DNA of 64,000 nucleotides from Nucisporomicrobium flavum. GTDB lineage: Bacteria > Actinomycetota > Actinomycetes > Mycobacteriales > Micromonosporaceae. The notes under the pieces are model-generated. The model worked only from the letters and a program-made list of their open reading frames with translations. It did no database searches and was not told the origin of the DNA. The stretch is taken from NCBI RefSeq assembly GCF_016464385.1, contig NZ_JADMLH010000010.1, positions 131,593 to 195,592 on the forward strand, given 5' to 3'. Positions 51,767-61,040 of this stretch are shown in pieces. Within the stretch, counting starts at the first letter, position 1; each line of letters starts with the position of its first letter. A program made the translations under genes and the position numbers.

Positions 51767-52941
51767 GATGCCTGCTCGAAGGCCGTGTCGCTGGCGAGGA
51801 CGGCCGCACCGGTGACGCCCGCCCGGGCGCCGAGCTCGCTGAGCACCACCGGCAGGTTGCCGGTCGCCAGCGGCAGCGAGCGCCGGTAGACGACACTGCG
51901 GATCTCGGCCAGCAGGATGTGGCCCAGCTGCGCGAGCCCGCCCCCGATGACGATCATCGACGGGTTCGCGAAGCTGACCAGCGTCGCCAGCGTCGACCCG
52001 ACCCGGCGGCCGCCGTCGCGGATGAGCCGGATGCAGGTCACGTCGCCCTCGGCCGCGCCGTCCGCGACGTCCCGCGCGCCCAGCTCGCCGTTCGCGGTGA
52101 GGCGTTCGGCCAGCGCGGGCGACTCTCCGCTGCGGGCCGCGGCGAGCGCGTCGCGGGACAGCGCCGCCCCGCTGAACAGCGCCTCCAGGCACCCGGCGTT
52201 GCCGCACGAGCACATCGGACCGTGCGCGTCGACCTGGATGTGCCCGATGTCGCCGGCACACCCGTCCACGCCCCGGTACACGTCGCCGGCGAGGTGGATG
52301 CCGCAGCCGATACCCGTACCGATCTTGACGAAGAGGAAGTCGTCGACCGAGTGGGCGACACCGCCGTGCCGCTCCCCGATCGCCATGATGTTGACGTCGT
52401 TGTCCACAACGGCCGGGCAACCGTGCTCGCGGGCCAGCAGCTCCCGCACCGGATAGCGGTCCCAGCCCGGCATGATCGGCGGCGACACCGGGACACCGTC
52501 GCGGAAGCTGACCGGCCCGGGCACGCCGATCCCGACGGCATCGAGCTTCTCGTACGCGCCGTCGGTCCTCGCCTTGGCCAGCAGCTCGTTGACCCGGTGC
52601 AGGATCGCCTTCGGCCCGCTGCGGATGTCGGCGATCTCCCGGTACGCGGCGACGGGCTCCAACCGGCCGTTCGTCACCTCGATGTCGATGGAGCTGGCCC
52701 CGAGATCGACCGCCGCGAAGCGCAGCCGTGGATGCAGCTCCACCAGCGTGGACCGGCGACCGCCGCGCGACGCGGCCATCCCCGCCTCGGCGATGTAGCC
52801 GGCGGCCACGAGACGCTCGACCTCGGCGAGCAGCCGCGGGCGCGTCAGATCGAGCCGGTCACCCAGCTCGGCGCGGGAGATCGGACCCTCGTCCCGCAAC
52901 AGGCGGAGAAGGCGCAGATGAGGGGGGTCGACGACATGCAC
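51763..52941 (-). CDS. ROK-family transcriptional regulator
   Basis: The 392-residue protein has an N-terminal winged HTH (HLRLLRLLRDEGPISRAELGDRLDLTRPRLLAEVERLVAAG) and a sugar-kinase-like ROK domain (AVDLGASSIDIEV, DNDVNIMAIGE, GTGIGCGIHLAGDVYRG) with the zinc motif CSCGNAGCLEA. GTG at 52941 is six bases after GGAGG; the TTG at 52947 would abut that site. As first gene of the operon it probably represses the importer and itself when substrate is absent. Confidence 0.9.
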   Translation of the reverse strand: MHVVDPPHLRLLRLLRDEGPISRAELGDRLDLTRPRLLAEVERLVAAGYIAEAGMAASRGGRRSTLVELHPRLRFAAVDLGASSIDIEVTNGRLEPVAAYREIADIRSGPKAILHRVNELLAKARTDGAYEKLDAVGIGVPGPVSFRDGVPVSPPIMPGWDRYPVRELLAREHGCPAVVDNDVNIMAIGERHGGVAHSVDDFLFVKIGTGIGCGIHLAGDVYRGVDGCAGDIGHIQVDAHGPMCSCGNAGCLEALFSGAALSRDALAAARSGESPALAERLTANGELGARDVADGAAEGDVTCIRLIRDGGRRVGSTLATLVSFANPSMIVIGGGLAQLGHILLAEIRSVVYRRSLPLATGNLPVVLSELGARAGVTGAAVLASDTAFEQAS

Positions 52942-53047
52942 GGGCAACCTCCGGGCCGTTCACACCGCCGAAACGGTACGGTGTCACGCCCGTCACACTA
53001 GGGCCCTTCCGGCGCGCTAGTCCATACCTTCTCGTTGATCACCGCAA

Positions 53048-53071
53048 ACTTTTGTCATCTGATTCAAAAGT
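53048..53071. promoter_or_regulatory. AT-rich inverted repeat before the ROK operon
   Basis: ACTTTTG and CAAAAGT are separated by 10 bases, centred about 118 bp before the ROK start. AT-rich dyads with TTTTG arms suit ROK-type operators. In this GC-rich sequence the element stands out. Confidence 0.5.
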
Positions 53072-53204
53072 ACATGCATGGTGCCGTCAGCTGCGGAGGG
53101 TGCAGCACGGCGGTTGCGGCCCGCCATGCGATGCGGCCCGGGGGGGCGCGGCGGCGGTCGCTCTGGGGTTGAGGCCGGCTGCGGCCACGGCTACGGCTGC
53201 GGCT

Positions 53205-53240
53205 GCGGGAGCGGGAGCGGGAGCGGGAGCGGGAGCGGCA
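53205..53240. repeat. Hexanucleotide microsatellite (GCGGGA)n
   Basis: Five exact GCGGGA units and a sixth GCGGCA lie in a wider run of GGCT(A/G)CGG-like repeats in the gap between the ROK and YihY/BrkB genes. It is a slippage-prone tract with no gene over it. Confidence 0.85.
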
Positions 53241-53302
53241 CCGGGTTCGCTGCGGCCGGGCGGAACCGGTCGGCGGTCGGCCTGCTCCCCCGGTGGAAAC
53301 GG

Positions 53303-53339
53303 CGACGGCCGCGCTTCCCGGGGGGAGGCGCGGCCGTCG
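53303..53339 (-). terminator. Hairpin terminator after the YihY/BrkB gene
   Basis: CGACGGCCGCGC and GCGCGGCCGTCG form a perfect 12-bp stem with a 13-base loop, 14 bases past the stop codon of the minus-strand gene. Confidence 0.65.
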
Positions 53340-53353
53340 GTGAGGTTCGTCCG

Positions 53354-54487
53354 TCAATTCGTGCTGAGACCCTTTTCGCTGCCCTTCTTGAGCTTGCGGT
53401 CGTCGCGCAGCTGCAGGAACGGCTCGTCGTCCGGGGAGTGGCCGGCCGCGATGGCCCGCCCGCGCTCCAGCTCCGCGTCCAGCTCCGCGCCGAGCATGAT
53501 CGCGATGTTCGAGATCCACAGCCAGACCAGGAAGGCGATGACACCACCGAGCGTGCCGTACGTCTTGTTGTAGTTGGCGAAGTTCGCCAGGTAGATCGCG
53601 AACGCGGCGGAGGCGGCGACCCACACGAGCACCGCGAAGATGCCACCCGGGCTGACCCAGCGGAAGCCACCGGTCTTCGCGTTCGGCGACGCCCAGTACA
53701 GGATCGCGAACATCAGGCTGACCAGGATGATCAGGACCGGCCACTTGGCGATGCTCCACGCGGTGACGAAGCCCCCGCCGAGACCGATCTGCTTGCCGAC
53801 CGCCTCGGCCAGGCCGCCGGTGAAGACGACGATGACCGCGGACATGATGAGCATGATGCCGATGACCGCGGTGACGCCCAGGCGGATCGGGATGGTCTTC
53901 CAGACCGGCCGGCCCTCGGGCACGTCGTAGATGGCGTTCGAGGCCCGCATGAAGGCGCCGATGTAGCCGGAAGCCGACCAGAACGCGGCCACGATACCGA
54001 TGATCGCGGCGACGCCGGCCTTGCCCGGGTCCTGCACCTGGGTGAGGACCTGGTTGACCAGGTTCTGGATCTGCTCGCTGGGCGCCACCTGCTGCACCGT
54101 CTCCTGCACGGTCTGCTGCCCGTTGTCGCTGAGCATGCCCAGCACCGACACGAGCACCAGCACACCCGGGAAGATCGACAGCACCCCGTAGTAGGTGAGC
54201 GCGGCCGCCCAGTCGGTGACGTTGTCCTGGGAGAACTGCTTGAACGTCCGCTTCAGGGCGCCGAGGATCCCCTTGCCCTTCAGCTGGGCCGGGTTGTCGG
54301 GCCCGGCGTCGGGGCCGGGCGCGGACAAGTCGTTGTCCTGGTCCTCACCCGTTCGCGACGTGGCAGCCGCATCCAGGTCCATCCCCTTGCGGTCGGCGTC
54401 CCGCTCCCCGGCGGCACGCGCAGCGGCGGCGTCCTTGTCGTGGCCGCCCTCGTGCGAGGTGTCACCGGCCTTGCCCAAAAGCTTCAT
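53354..54487 (-). CDS. YihY/virulence factor BrkB-family membrane protein
   Basis: The 377-residue protein has an acidic, disordered N-terminus of about 75 residues, then the YihY/BrkB core: DNVTDWAAALTYYGVLSIFPGVLVLV, GIVAAFWSASGYIGAFMRASNAIY and VLVWVAASAAFAIYLANFANYNKTYGTLGGVIAFLVWLW, with six hydrophobic segments. The family name RNase BN is historical and wrong; its function is still unclear. ATG at 54487 has GGAGG nine bases upstream. Confidence 0.9.
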   Translation of the reverse strand: MKLLGKAGDTSHEGGHDKDAAAARAAGERDADRKGMDLDAAATSRTGEDQDNDLSAPGPDAGPDNPAQLKGKGILGALKRTFKQFSQDNVTDWAAALTYYGVLSIFPGVLVLVSVLGMLSDNGQQTVQETVQQVAPSEQIQNLVNQVLTQVQDPGKAGVAAIIGIVAAFWSASGYIGAFMRASNAIYDVPEGRPVWKTIPIRLGVTAVIGIMLIMSAVIVVFTGGLAEAVGKQIGLGGGFVTAWSIAKWPVLIILVSLMFAILYWASPNAKTGGFRWVSPGGIFAVLVWVAASAAFAIYLANFANYNKTYGTLGGVIAFLVWLWISNIAIMLGAELDAELERGRAIAAGHSPDDEPFLQLRDDRKLKKGSEKGLSTN

Positions 54488-54751
54488 CGCCACATACCTC
54501 CAGGGCGCTACGCATGGTCTCGTCGGACGCACCCGCATCGGCTCCGCCACACCGAGCCCCCTGCGATCCGCGACCTGGAAAGGTGATGCCCGCCATCCTG
54601 GGGCTTTAACCACTTTCTGCCCAGGCTGCGTTCAGCACTTGTCCAGCTCAGATGGTCTTGAACAGGGCGAGAAGGGGGTGGGAGCGGTCCCGGCCGCGCG
54701 GGGATGGGTGCCGGCAGAGGGATGCGGCGCCGGGGCCGAGAAAGGGTGCGG

Positions 54752-55561
54752 TCACTTGCAGAGGAGCTTCTCCATGCGCCTCCCCGCGATCGTCAGCCCG
54801 ATGCCGAACACCGCCAGCAGATAGACCACGTCCACCGCCTGCACCCAGCCCACTCCCCCGATGCTGATCGCCCGGATCAGGTCGACCGAGCGGTACAGCG
54901 GGGTGGCTTCCACGAGCCAGCGGAGGATCGAGGGGTACGCCTGGGCCGGGACGAAGGTGCCCGAGAAGAGGAACAGGGCGAACTGGGCCGAGGCGATCAG
55001 GTCGAAGTCCTGCCAGCTGCGCATGTACGTGGACAACGCCATGCCCGCGCCGCCGAAGGCGAAGCCGACGAGGACCGCCGCCGCGAAGGCTGCCAGGGCC
55101 CGGGACGGGGTGGTGAGGTCCATGAGCACCATCACGACGAGGAACGCGGCCGCGTACAGGTTGCCGCGGATCATGGCCCAGGCGAGCTCGCCCAGGGCTA
55201 TCTCGATGGGCCGTACGGGGGTGGCGAGCATCCCGTCGTACAGCTTCATGAACTTCATCTTGCCGAAGAAGTTGAAGGTGGTCTCCGACAGAGCGCCGGT
55301 CATGGCGGACGAGGCGAGCATCGCGGGGGCCACGAACGCGGCGTACCCGATGATCCGGCCGTCGGGCAGCGTCAGGTCGCCGACCAGCGCGCCCACGCCC
55401 ACACCGATGGAGAAGAGGTAGAGGACCGGCTCGAGAAAACCCGAGATCAGCACCAGCCAGTACGCGGTGCGCAGCGACGCCGCGTTGCGCTCGACGACGG
55501 AGGCCGAGCGGCGGCCGGCACCCTCGAAGGACACCAGCCGCGGCAGAACGAGAGTCACCAC
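54752..55561 (-). CDS. ABC-2-type exporter permease
   Basis: The 269-residue protein has six hydrophobic segments and the ABC-2 membrane-domain pattern (FNFFGKMKFMKLYDGMLATPVRPIEIALGE, YMRSWQDFDLIASAQFALFLFSGTFVP). GTG at 55561 has GGAGGT upstream. It pairs with the next permease and the DrrA-like ATPase. The drug- or lipid-export role is inferred from the family. Confidence 0.88.
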   Translation of the reverse strand: MVTLVLPRLVSFEGAGRRSASVVERNAASLRTAYWLVLISGFLEPVLYLFSIGVGVGALVGDLTLPDGRIIGYAAFVAPAMLASSAMTGALSETTFNFFGKMKFMKLYDGMLATPVRPIEIALGELAWAMIRGNLYAAAFLVVMVLMDLTTPSRALAAFAAAVLVGFAFGGAGMALSTYMRSWQDFDLIASAQFALFLFSGTFVPAQAYPSILRWLVEATPLYRSVDLIRAISIGGVGWVQAVDVVYLLAVFGIGLTIAGRRMEKLLCK

Positions 55562-55630
55562 GGCGACCTCCAGGTGCGAACGGGTGCCACGGGGACGGAC
55601 GAATGGGAAGCCGGCGGATGCGGTGTCATG

Positions 55631-56383
55631 TCAGACCACCAGCCGCTTCCGGAACCGGCGCAGCGCCAGCAGCCAGCCCACTCCCGCCCACAGCGCGAGG
55701 TACACCACGTGGCCCGCCGCCGACCAGGACGGTGCCGCGCCGAGGGTGGCCGCGCGGCTCAGGTCGACGCCGTGCCAGAGCGGGAGGGCGTACGCGATCC
55801 AGCGGAAGACCGCCGGCAGCGACTCGACCGGGAAGAAGACGCCCGAGAAGAGAGACATCGGGATGACGCCCAGGCGGAACAGGATGGCCAGGTAGCTGTC
55901 GCTGCGGACGGCGGCCGCGTACGCGAAGGTCGGGGTGGCGACCGACAGGCCGACCAGCGCCGCGATCGGGAGGGTCGCCAGGGCCCACGCCGAGTGCATC
56001 GTGCCGAAGGCCGTGGCGATCAGCAGGAACGCCGCGCAGCTGGTCAGGGTGCGGAAGACGACGAACAGCAGGTGCCCGTCGAGGATGTCCGCCACGCGCA
56101 GCGGCGCGGCCGCCTGGCCGAAGTAGATCTTCTGCCACTCGAAGCCGCCGAAGACCGGCCAGCTGGAGTCGCCGATGGCCACCTGCATGGCGGTCGAGGC
56201 GATGAGGCCGGGGACCATCCAGTCCAGGTACGGCACGCCCTGGACGCCGCCGGTCACGTACGCCCCGACGCCCACACCGAAGCCGAGCATCGTCAGCAGC
56301 GGCAGCACGAACGACGACAGGACGCTGGAGCGCCAGATGCGGCGGTAGCTGACCAGGTGGTATTCGAGCACGGACCAGGTCAT
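55631..56383 (-). CDS. ABC-2-type exporter permease
   Basis: The 250-residue protein is a paralogue of the following permease (LPLLTMLGFGVGVGAYV, WQKIYFGQAAAPLRVADILDG, FFPVESLPAVFRWIAYALPLWHGVDL). It starts directly after the ATPase stop. The two permeases probably form a heterodimer, though separate homodimers are possible. Confidence 0.88.
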   Translation of the reverse strand: MTWSVLEYHLVSYRRIWRSSVLSSFVLPLLTMLGFGVGVGAYVTGGVQGVPYLDWMVPGLIASTAMQVAIGDSSWPVFGGFEWQKIYFGQAAAPLRVADILDGHLLFVVFRTLTSCAAFLLIATAFGTMHSAWALATLPIAALVGLSVATPTFAYAAAVRSDSYLAILFRLGVIPMSLFSGVFFPVESLPAVFRWIAYALPLWHGVDLSRAATLGAAPSWSAAGHVVYLALWAGVGWLLALRRFRKRLVV

Positions 56384-56384
56384 G

Positions 56385-57305
56385 TCAGTCCACCAGCGTC
56401 CGGCCGGTGAGGTGCAGGAACACGTCCTCGAGGCTGCTGCGGCGCACCAGCACGCTCGCCGGGCTCAGCGCGCGGCGCTGCACCTCGGCCACCGCGTCGT
56501 CGCCGTCGGCCACGTAGAGCAGGATGCGGTCGGGAAGGACCTCCAGGCGCTCGCCCACGCCGGCCAGCTTGTCCGCGAAGACGTCCTGGGACTCGACGTT
56601 GAAGCGCAGCTCGACCACCTCGCGGGTCGAATACTCGTCGATGAGCGCGCGCGGCGACCCCTCCGCCACGATCTTGCCGCCGTCCATCACCACGAGCCGG
56701 TCGCAGAGCTGCTCCGCCTCGTCCATGTAGTGCGTGGTCAGCACCAGCGTCACGCCCTGCTGCTTGAGCCGGAACAGCCGCTCCCAGACCAGGTGCCGGG
56801 CCTGCGGGTCGAGCCCCGTGGTGGGCTCGTCCAGCAGCACGATCTCAGGCTCGTTGACCAGCGCGCGGGCGATGGTCAGCCGGCGCTTCATGCCGCCGGA
56901 CAGCGGCTCCACCTTGCTGTCGGCACGCTCGGTGAGCTGCACGAAATCCAGCAGCTCGTCGGCGCGCCGCCGGGCGACCTTGCGCGGGATGCCGAAGAAG
57001 CGGGCATACGTCGTCAGGTTCTCCCGGACGGTCAGCTCGAGGTCGAGGTTGTCGAGCTGCGGGCACACGCCGAGCCGCGCCCGGATCTTCGGCCCGTCGC
57101 GCAGCGGATCCATGTCCAGGATGCGCAGCACGCCACCCGTCGGCGGCGAGACGCAGCCGATCATCCGCATGGTGGAGCTCTTGCCCGCCCCGTTGGGGCC
57201 GAGGAAGCCGAACGCCTCGCCGCGCTCCACGTCGACGTCGATCCCGTCGACCGCCGTGAAGCCCTCGAACCGCTTGACCAGCCCGCGAGCGTGAATGAGT
57301 GTCAC
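56385..57305 (-). CDS. DrrA-type ABC exporter ATPase
   Basis: The 306-residue ATPase has Walker A GPNGAGKSS, Q-loop CPQLDNLD, signature LSGGMKRRLTIARAL, Walker B IVLLDEPTTGLD and H-loop TTHYMDEAE, followed by a DrrA-like C-terminal domain. Such proteins drive export with two ABC-2 permeases, as encoded immediately downstream. GTG at 57305 is chosen; a TTG at 57335 is possible. Confidence 0.9.
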   Translation of the reverse strand: MTLIHARGLVKRFEGFTAVDGIDVDVERGEAFGFLGPNGAGKSSTMRMIGCVSPPTGGVLRILDMDPLRDGPKIRARLGVCPQLDNLDLELTVRENLTTYARFFGIPRKVARRRADELLDFVQLTERADSKVEPLSGGMKRRLTIARALVNEPEIVLLDEPTTGLDPQARHLVWERLFRLKQQGVTLVLTTHYMDEAEQLCDRLVVMDGGKIVAEGSPRALIDEYSTREVVELRFNVESQDVFADKLAGVGERLEVLPDRILLYVADGDDAVAEVQRRALSPASVLVRRSSLEDVFLHLTGRTLVD

Positions 57306-57338
57306 CCCGCCGACCCTAGTGAGGGGGTACGACAAACC

Positions 57339-57869
57339 TCAGGCGGGCGGCGCCGTCGCCTCCCGGGCGGCCTCGACGAGCTGGTCGGTGACGTCCACGA
57401 CCGGATCCGCGTCGACCGCCGTCCGGGCGTCGTAGCGGACCGACCAGGTCAGGCCGTCGACGCCGCTGATCCGGCGCCCGACCACCCGGACCCCGCCGTT
57501 GGGCGGCAGCGGATGGTGCGTCGTGTACGCGACCGAGCGGGTCACCCGGGTCCGCACCTGATCCGGCAGCTCCCCCGGCTCCAGCAGCAGGAACCCGATG
57601 ATCGGGGCGTCCACCGTCACCGTGTACCCGGCTCGTTCCTGCGCCACCTCCGCCGGGGTGATCCGCAGCTCCCGGCCCGACCACTCGGCCTTGTGGATCT
57701 CGTGCCAGCCGAGGCGCCGGCCGCCGGGCTGCCAGAGGCCGCGGTTGGTGGCCACGAGCACCTGCTCCCCCGGCTCGCCCACGAAGGACCAGGCGAGCAC
57801 GCGCTCGTCGGCCTCCAGCGGTGGGCGCAGCTCCGGCGGGAGCTTGGGACGGCGGCGGAACAGACTCAC
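57339..57869 (-). CDS. Conserved hypothetical protein next to dnaG
   Basis: The 176-residue protein has a beta-rich N-terminal half (ERVLAWSFVGEPGEQVLVATNRGLW, LGWHEIHKAEWSGRELRITP) that resembles a bacterial PH-like fold and a helical tail. GTG overlaps the dnaG stop (GTGA). It is often found in this position in actinobacteria. The function is unknown. Confidence 0.75.
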   Translation of the reverse strand: MSLFRRRPKLPPELRPPLEADERVLAWSFVGEPGEQVLVATNRGLWQPGGRRLGWHEIHKAEWSGRELRITPAEVAQERAGYTVTVDAPIIGFLLLEPGELPDQVRTRVTRSVAYTTHHPLPPNGGVRVVGRRISGVDGLTWSVRYDARTAVDADPVVDVTDQLVEAAREATAPPA

Positions 57870-59716
57870 AGTGCACCTGCTGCCTGCTCGCGGAGCGCGC
57901 GAGCGTGCTGTTCGAGGGAGAAGAGCTCGCCGGCCAGCGCGAGGTACTCGTCCTTGTGGGCCACGGGATTGAGACGCTGCACCTTGGACTTCAGGTCCTT
58001 GATGCGGGTGGTCACCGACCCGACCTGCAGCCGGGCCAGGGTGATCTGGACGTACCTGAGGTCGGCCTCGCCGTCGACCAGCAGCGGCTCCACCGCCAGC
58101 TCGCCGATCAGCGCCTTGCCGCTCAGATCCTGGCAGGCGTCGCGAACCGCCTCGATCCACACCGCCCCGCCGGTCGCCGACGCCGTGCCGCCGGCCGCCG
58201 CGATCGCCTCCCGGACCGCGCGCAGCACCGGGTCGCCGTACGAATCGGCCTCGATGGCGTCGAACATCGGGCCGGCCAGGACCGGAAGCTGCAACGCCAG
58301 CTTCAGCGTCTCGCGCTCGACCTGGCGCTGCGGGCTCTCCGCGGCCCGCCGCTGCGACACCACCGGGGCGTCCGGCGTCATCGCGGCCGCCACGGCACGC
58401 TGCACCGGCTCCAGGTCCATGCCGAGGTCACCGGCGAGCTTACGGGCGTACTCGGGACGCTTCTCCCGGTCCTTGATCTTCGCGACCAGCGGCGCGGCCC
58501 TTCGCATCGCGTCGACCCGGCCCTCGACGGTGTCCAGGTCGAAGCGCGAAAGCGTCTGCCGCAGCGCGAAGTCCACCAGCGGCTCCCGGCCGGCAATCAT
58601 GTCGCGTACGGCGAGATCGCCACGGGCCAGCCGCAGCTCGCACGGGTCCATGTTGTCCGGGCTGACGGCGATGAACGTGCGCCCGACGAACCGCTGGTCC
58701 TCCTCGAACGCCCGCAGCGCCGCCTTCTGCCCGGCCGCGTCCCCGTCGAACGTGTAGATGATCTCGCCGGTGAAGCTGTCGCTGTCCATCAGCAACCGGC
58801 GCAGCACCCCGATGTGGTCGACGCCGAACGCCGTGCCGCACGTCGCGACGGCCGTCGGCTCGCCCGCCTCGTGGCACGCCATGACATCGGTGTACCCCTC
58901 GACGATGACCGCGCGGCCGCGCTTGGCGATCTCCCGCTTGGCGAAGTCGATCCCGTACAGGACGTGGGACTTCTTGTAGAGCGGCGACTCCGGCGTGTTC
59001 AGATACTTCGGGCCGTCATCGTCCTCGAACAGCTTGCGCGCGCCGAACCCGATCACGTCGCCGCTCAGGTCGCGGATCGGCCACAGCAGGCGGCGGCGGA
59101 ACCGGTCGATCAGCGACCCGGAACGCGCCGGCTTGGCCAGGCCGCCCGTGGTCAGCTCCTCGGCGGTGAACCCCTTCTGCCGCAGGTGCTTGGTGAGCAG
59201 ATCCCAGCCCTCGGGCGCGAAGCCGCACCCGTACTTCTCGGCGGCGTCCCGCCCGAACCCCCGCTGCGCGAGGAACTCCCGGGCCTTGCGCGCACCGGCC
59301 TTCCCAAGCTGGTCACGGTAGAACTCGGCGGCCGCGGCATGCGCCGCGATCAGCCGCTGCCGCTGCCCGGTCTGCGGCCTGGGTGCACTACCGGGCCGAT
59401 CATCCGCGTACGTCTCATAGCGAAGCTGGATGCCGGCCTTGCCCGCGAGGCGCTCGAGCGACTCGACGAAGCTCAGATGCTCGGCGTCCATCAGGAACTT
59501 GATCGCGTCCCCACCAGCACCGCACCCGTGGCAAAAGTAGACATTTCGGGCAGGGGAGACGGTGAAGGAGGGAGTCTTCTCGTCGTGGAAGGGGCAGAGG
59601 CCCTTGAGGTTGCCGCCGCCCGCCGAGCGCAGCGTCACGGTCTCGCTGATCACGTCCGCTATCGAGGTGCGGTCGCGGACCAGCGCGATGTCTTCGTCCT
59701 TGACCCTGCCCGCCAC
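57866..59716 (-). CDS. dnaG: DNA primase
   Basis: The 616-residue protein has an N-terminal zinc-binding domain with C41, H44, C62 and C65 (LCPFHDEKTPSF, FCHGCGAGGD), the RNA-polymerase domain (AEKYGCGFAPEGWDLL), TOPRIM motifs AVIVEGYTDVMACH and IIYTFDGDAAGQKAA, and a C-terminal helicase-interaction domain. It lays RNA primers at replication forks. It is the standard full-length chromosomal enzyme. Confidence 0.97.
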   Translation of the reverse strand: MAGRVKDEDIALVRDRTSIADVISETVTLRSAGGGNLKGLCPFHDEKTPSFTVSPARNVYFCHGCGAGGDAIKFLMDAEHLSFVESLERLAGKAGIQLRYETYADDRPGSAPRPQTGQRQRLIAAHAAAAEFYRDQLGKAGARKAREFLAQRGFGRDAAEKYGCGFAPEGWDLLTKHLRQKGFTAEELTTGGLAKPARSGSLIDRFRRRLLWPIRDLSGDVIGFGARKLFEDDDGPKYLNTPESPLYKKSHVLYGIDFAKREIAKRGRAVIVEGYTDVMACHEAGEPTAVATCGTAFGVDHIGVLRRLLMDSDSFTGEIIYTFDGDAAGQKAALRAFEEDQRFVGRTFIAVSPDNMDPCELRLARGDLAVRDMIAGREPLVDFALRQTLSRFDLDTVEGRVDAMRRAAPLVAKIKDREKRPEYARKLAGDLGMDLEPVQRAVAAAMTPDAPVVSQRRAAESPQRQVERETLKLALQLPVLAGPMFDAIEADSYGDPVLRAVREAIAAAGGTASATGGAVWIEAVRDACQDLSGKALIGELAVEPLLVDGEADLRYVQITLARLQVGSVTTRIKDLKSKVQRLNPVAHKDEYLALAGELFSLEQHARALREQAAGAL

Positions 59717-59777
59717 GGCTACATACTGCCTCGCCCTACCGGCGGCCTGCCACGAGGGTCCGCTGCCGGAACGAGCG

Positions 59778-60995
59778 TCACCCGCGTCCGCCCACGAGGG
59801 TGCGGTGCCAGGCGACCGCCGCCGGGTCGGTCAGCGAGGCGACCTGGTCGATCACCACGCGCAGGCGGGCCGGGTCGTCGGGCGCCTCCTTCCAGAGGGC
59901 CGCGAACATGGGGTCGAGGTGGTCGGGGGCCCGGTCGCAGAGCGTACCGACCAGGGTGGCGAGGATCTCGCGCTGCTGCTCGTACCAGTCTTCCGCGGCC
60001 CGGGCGCGCATCACGTAGCGCAACGCCATGCCCTTCAGGAGCGCACACTGGTTGCGGACCGTACGCGGGACGACGAGGTCGGCGGCGTAGCGGCGGACCG
60101 GTTCGCTGCCGTGCCGGCTGTTGGTGGCGCCGACGGCCGAGGAGACGAAGCGGCCGGTGAGCACGCTGGTCATCCGCTTGAGCGCAACCTGGGCCCGGTA
60201 CGTGCCGTCGTGGTCGGCGGCGGCGGCCACGACCTCGTCGGCGAGCAGGAGGTCGAGGGCTTCGCCGAGGGCCTGCGGGGTCTCGTCGGAGTAGGTGGCG
60301 GCCACGTCGGCGCACAGCTCGGCGCGTTCGCCGGGGTCGTGGAGCAGGGGGCGCAGGGACAGGTAGCCGCCGTGGATGCCGTCCTCGACGTCGTGCACCG
60401 AGTACGCGACGTCGTCCGCCCAGTCCATGACCTGCGCCTCGAGGCAGCGGCGGCCGTCTTCGGGGGCTGCTGAGCGTACCCATCGGAAGGTTGGCAGGTC
60501 GTCGGGGTAGACGCCGAACTTGCGGGTGCCGGTGCGCCGCGGCCAGGGGTATTTGCAGGTGGCGTCGAGGGAGGCGCGGGTGAGGTTGAGGCCGGCGCCC
60601 TCGACCTTGGCCTCGAGGCGGGTGAGGACGCGCAGGGTCTGTGCGTTGCCCTCGAAGCCGCCGCAGGGCTGGGCGATCGCGTCGAGGGCGGTCTCTCCGT
60701 TGTGGCCGAAGGGTGGGTGCCCGATGTCGTGGGCGAGGCCGGCGACGTCGACGACGTCGGGGTCGCAGCCGAGGCGGGCGCCCATCTCGCGGGAGATCTG
60801 GGCGACCTCGAGGGAGTGGGTGAGGCGGGTACGCAGGAAGTCGTCGGAGCCGGCGGTGTGCACCTGGGTCTTGGCCGCGAGCCGGCGGAAGCCTGCAGAA
60901 TGCAGCACGCGGGCGCGGTCGCGTTCGTACGGGGTCCGGCCGTAGCCGCTGTCCTTCGCCGGCTCCGGGATCCGGCGTTCCGCATCGCCCGTCAT
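59778..60995 (-). CDS. dgt: Deoxyguanosinetriphosphate triphosphohydrolase-like protein
   Basis: The 405-residue protein has the HD-domain metal site of dNTPases: LRTRLTHSLEVAQISRE, GLAHDIGHPPFGHNGE and MDWADDVAYSVHDVEDG. It removes triphosphate from dNTPs and so limits pool size. The dnaG-dgt pairing is typical of actinobacteria. ATG at 60995 is chosen because the open frame further upstream crosses the divergent chemoreceptor gene. Confidence 0.93.
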   Translation of the reverse strand: MTGDAERRIPEPAKDSGYGRTPYERDRARVLHSAGFRRLAAKTQVHTAGSDDFLRTRLTHSLEVAQISREMGARLGCDPDVVDVAGLAHDIGHPPFGHNGETALDAIAQPCGGFEGNAQTLRVLTRLEAKVEGAGLNLTRASLDATCKYPWPRRTGTRKFGVYPDDLPTFRWVRSAAPEDGRRCLEAQVMDWADDVAYSVHDVEDGIHGGYLSLRPLLHDPGERAELCADVAATYSDETPQALGEALDLLLADEVVAAAADHDGTYRAQVALKRMTSVLTGRFVSSAVGATNSRHGSEPVRRYAADLVVPRTVRNQCALLKGMALRYVMRARAAEDWYEQQREILATLVGTLCDRAPDHLDPMFAALWKEAPDDPARLRVVIDQVASLTDPAAVAWHRTLVGGRG

Positions 60996-61040
60996 GAGAT
61001 CAACCCTAAGCGGAACGCGCCGGGGGCCGATGCGAATGAC

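Noticed and set aside
53064..53759. Open frame of 231 codons on the minus strand with Arg/Ser repeats
   Set aside because: It is out of frame with the YihY/BrkB gene and its tail is translated from the hexamer tract.
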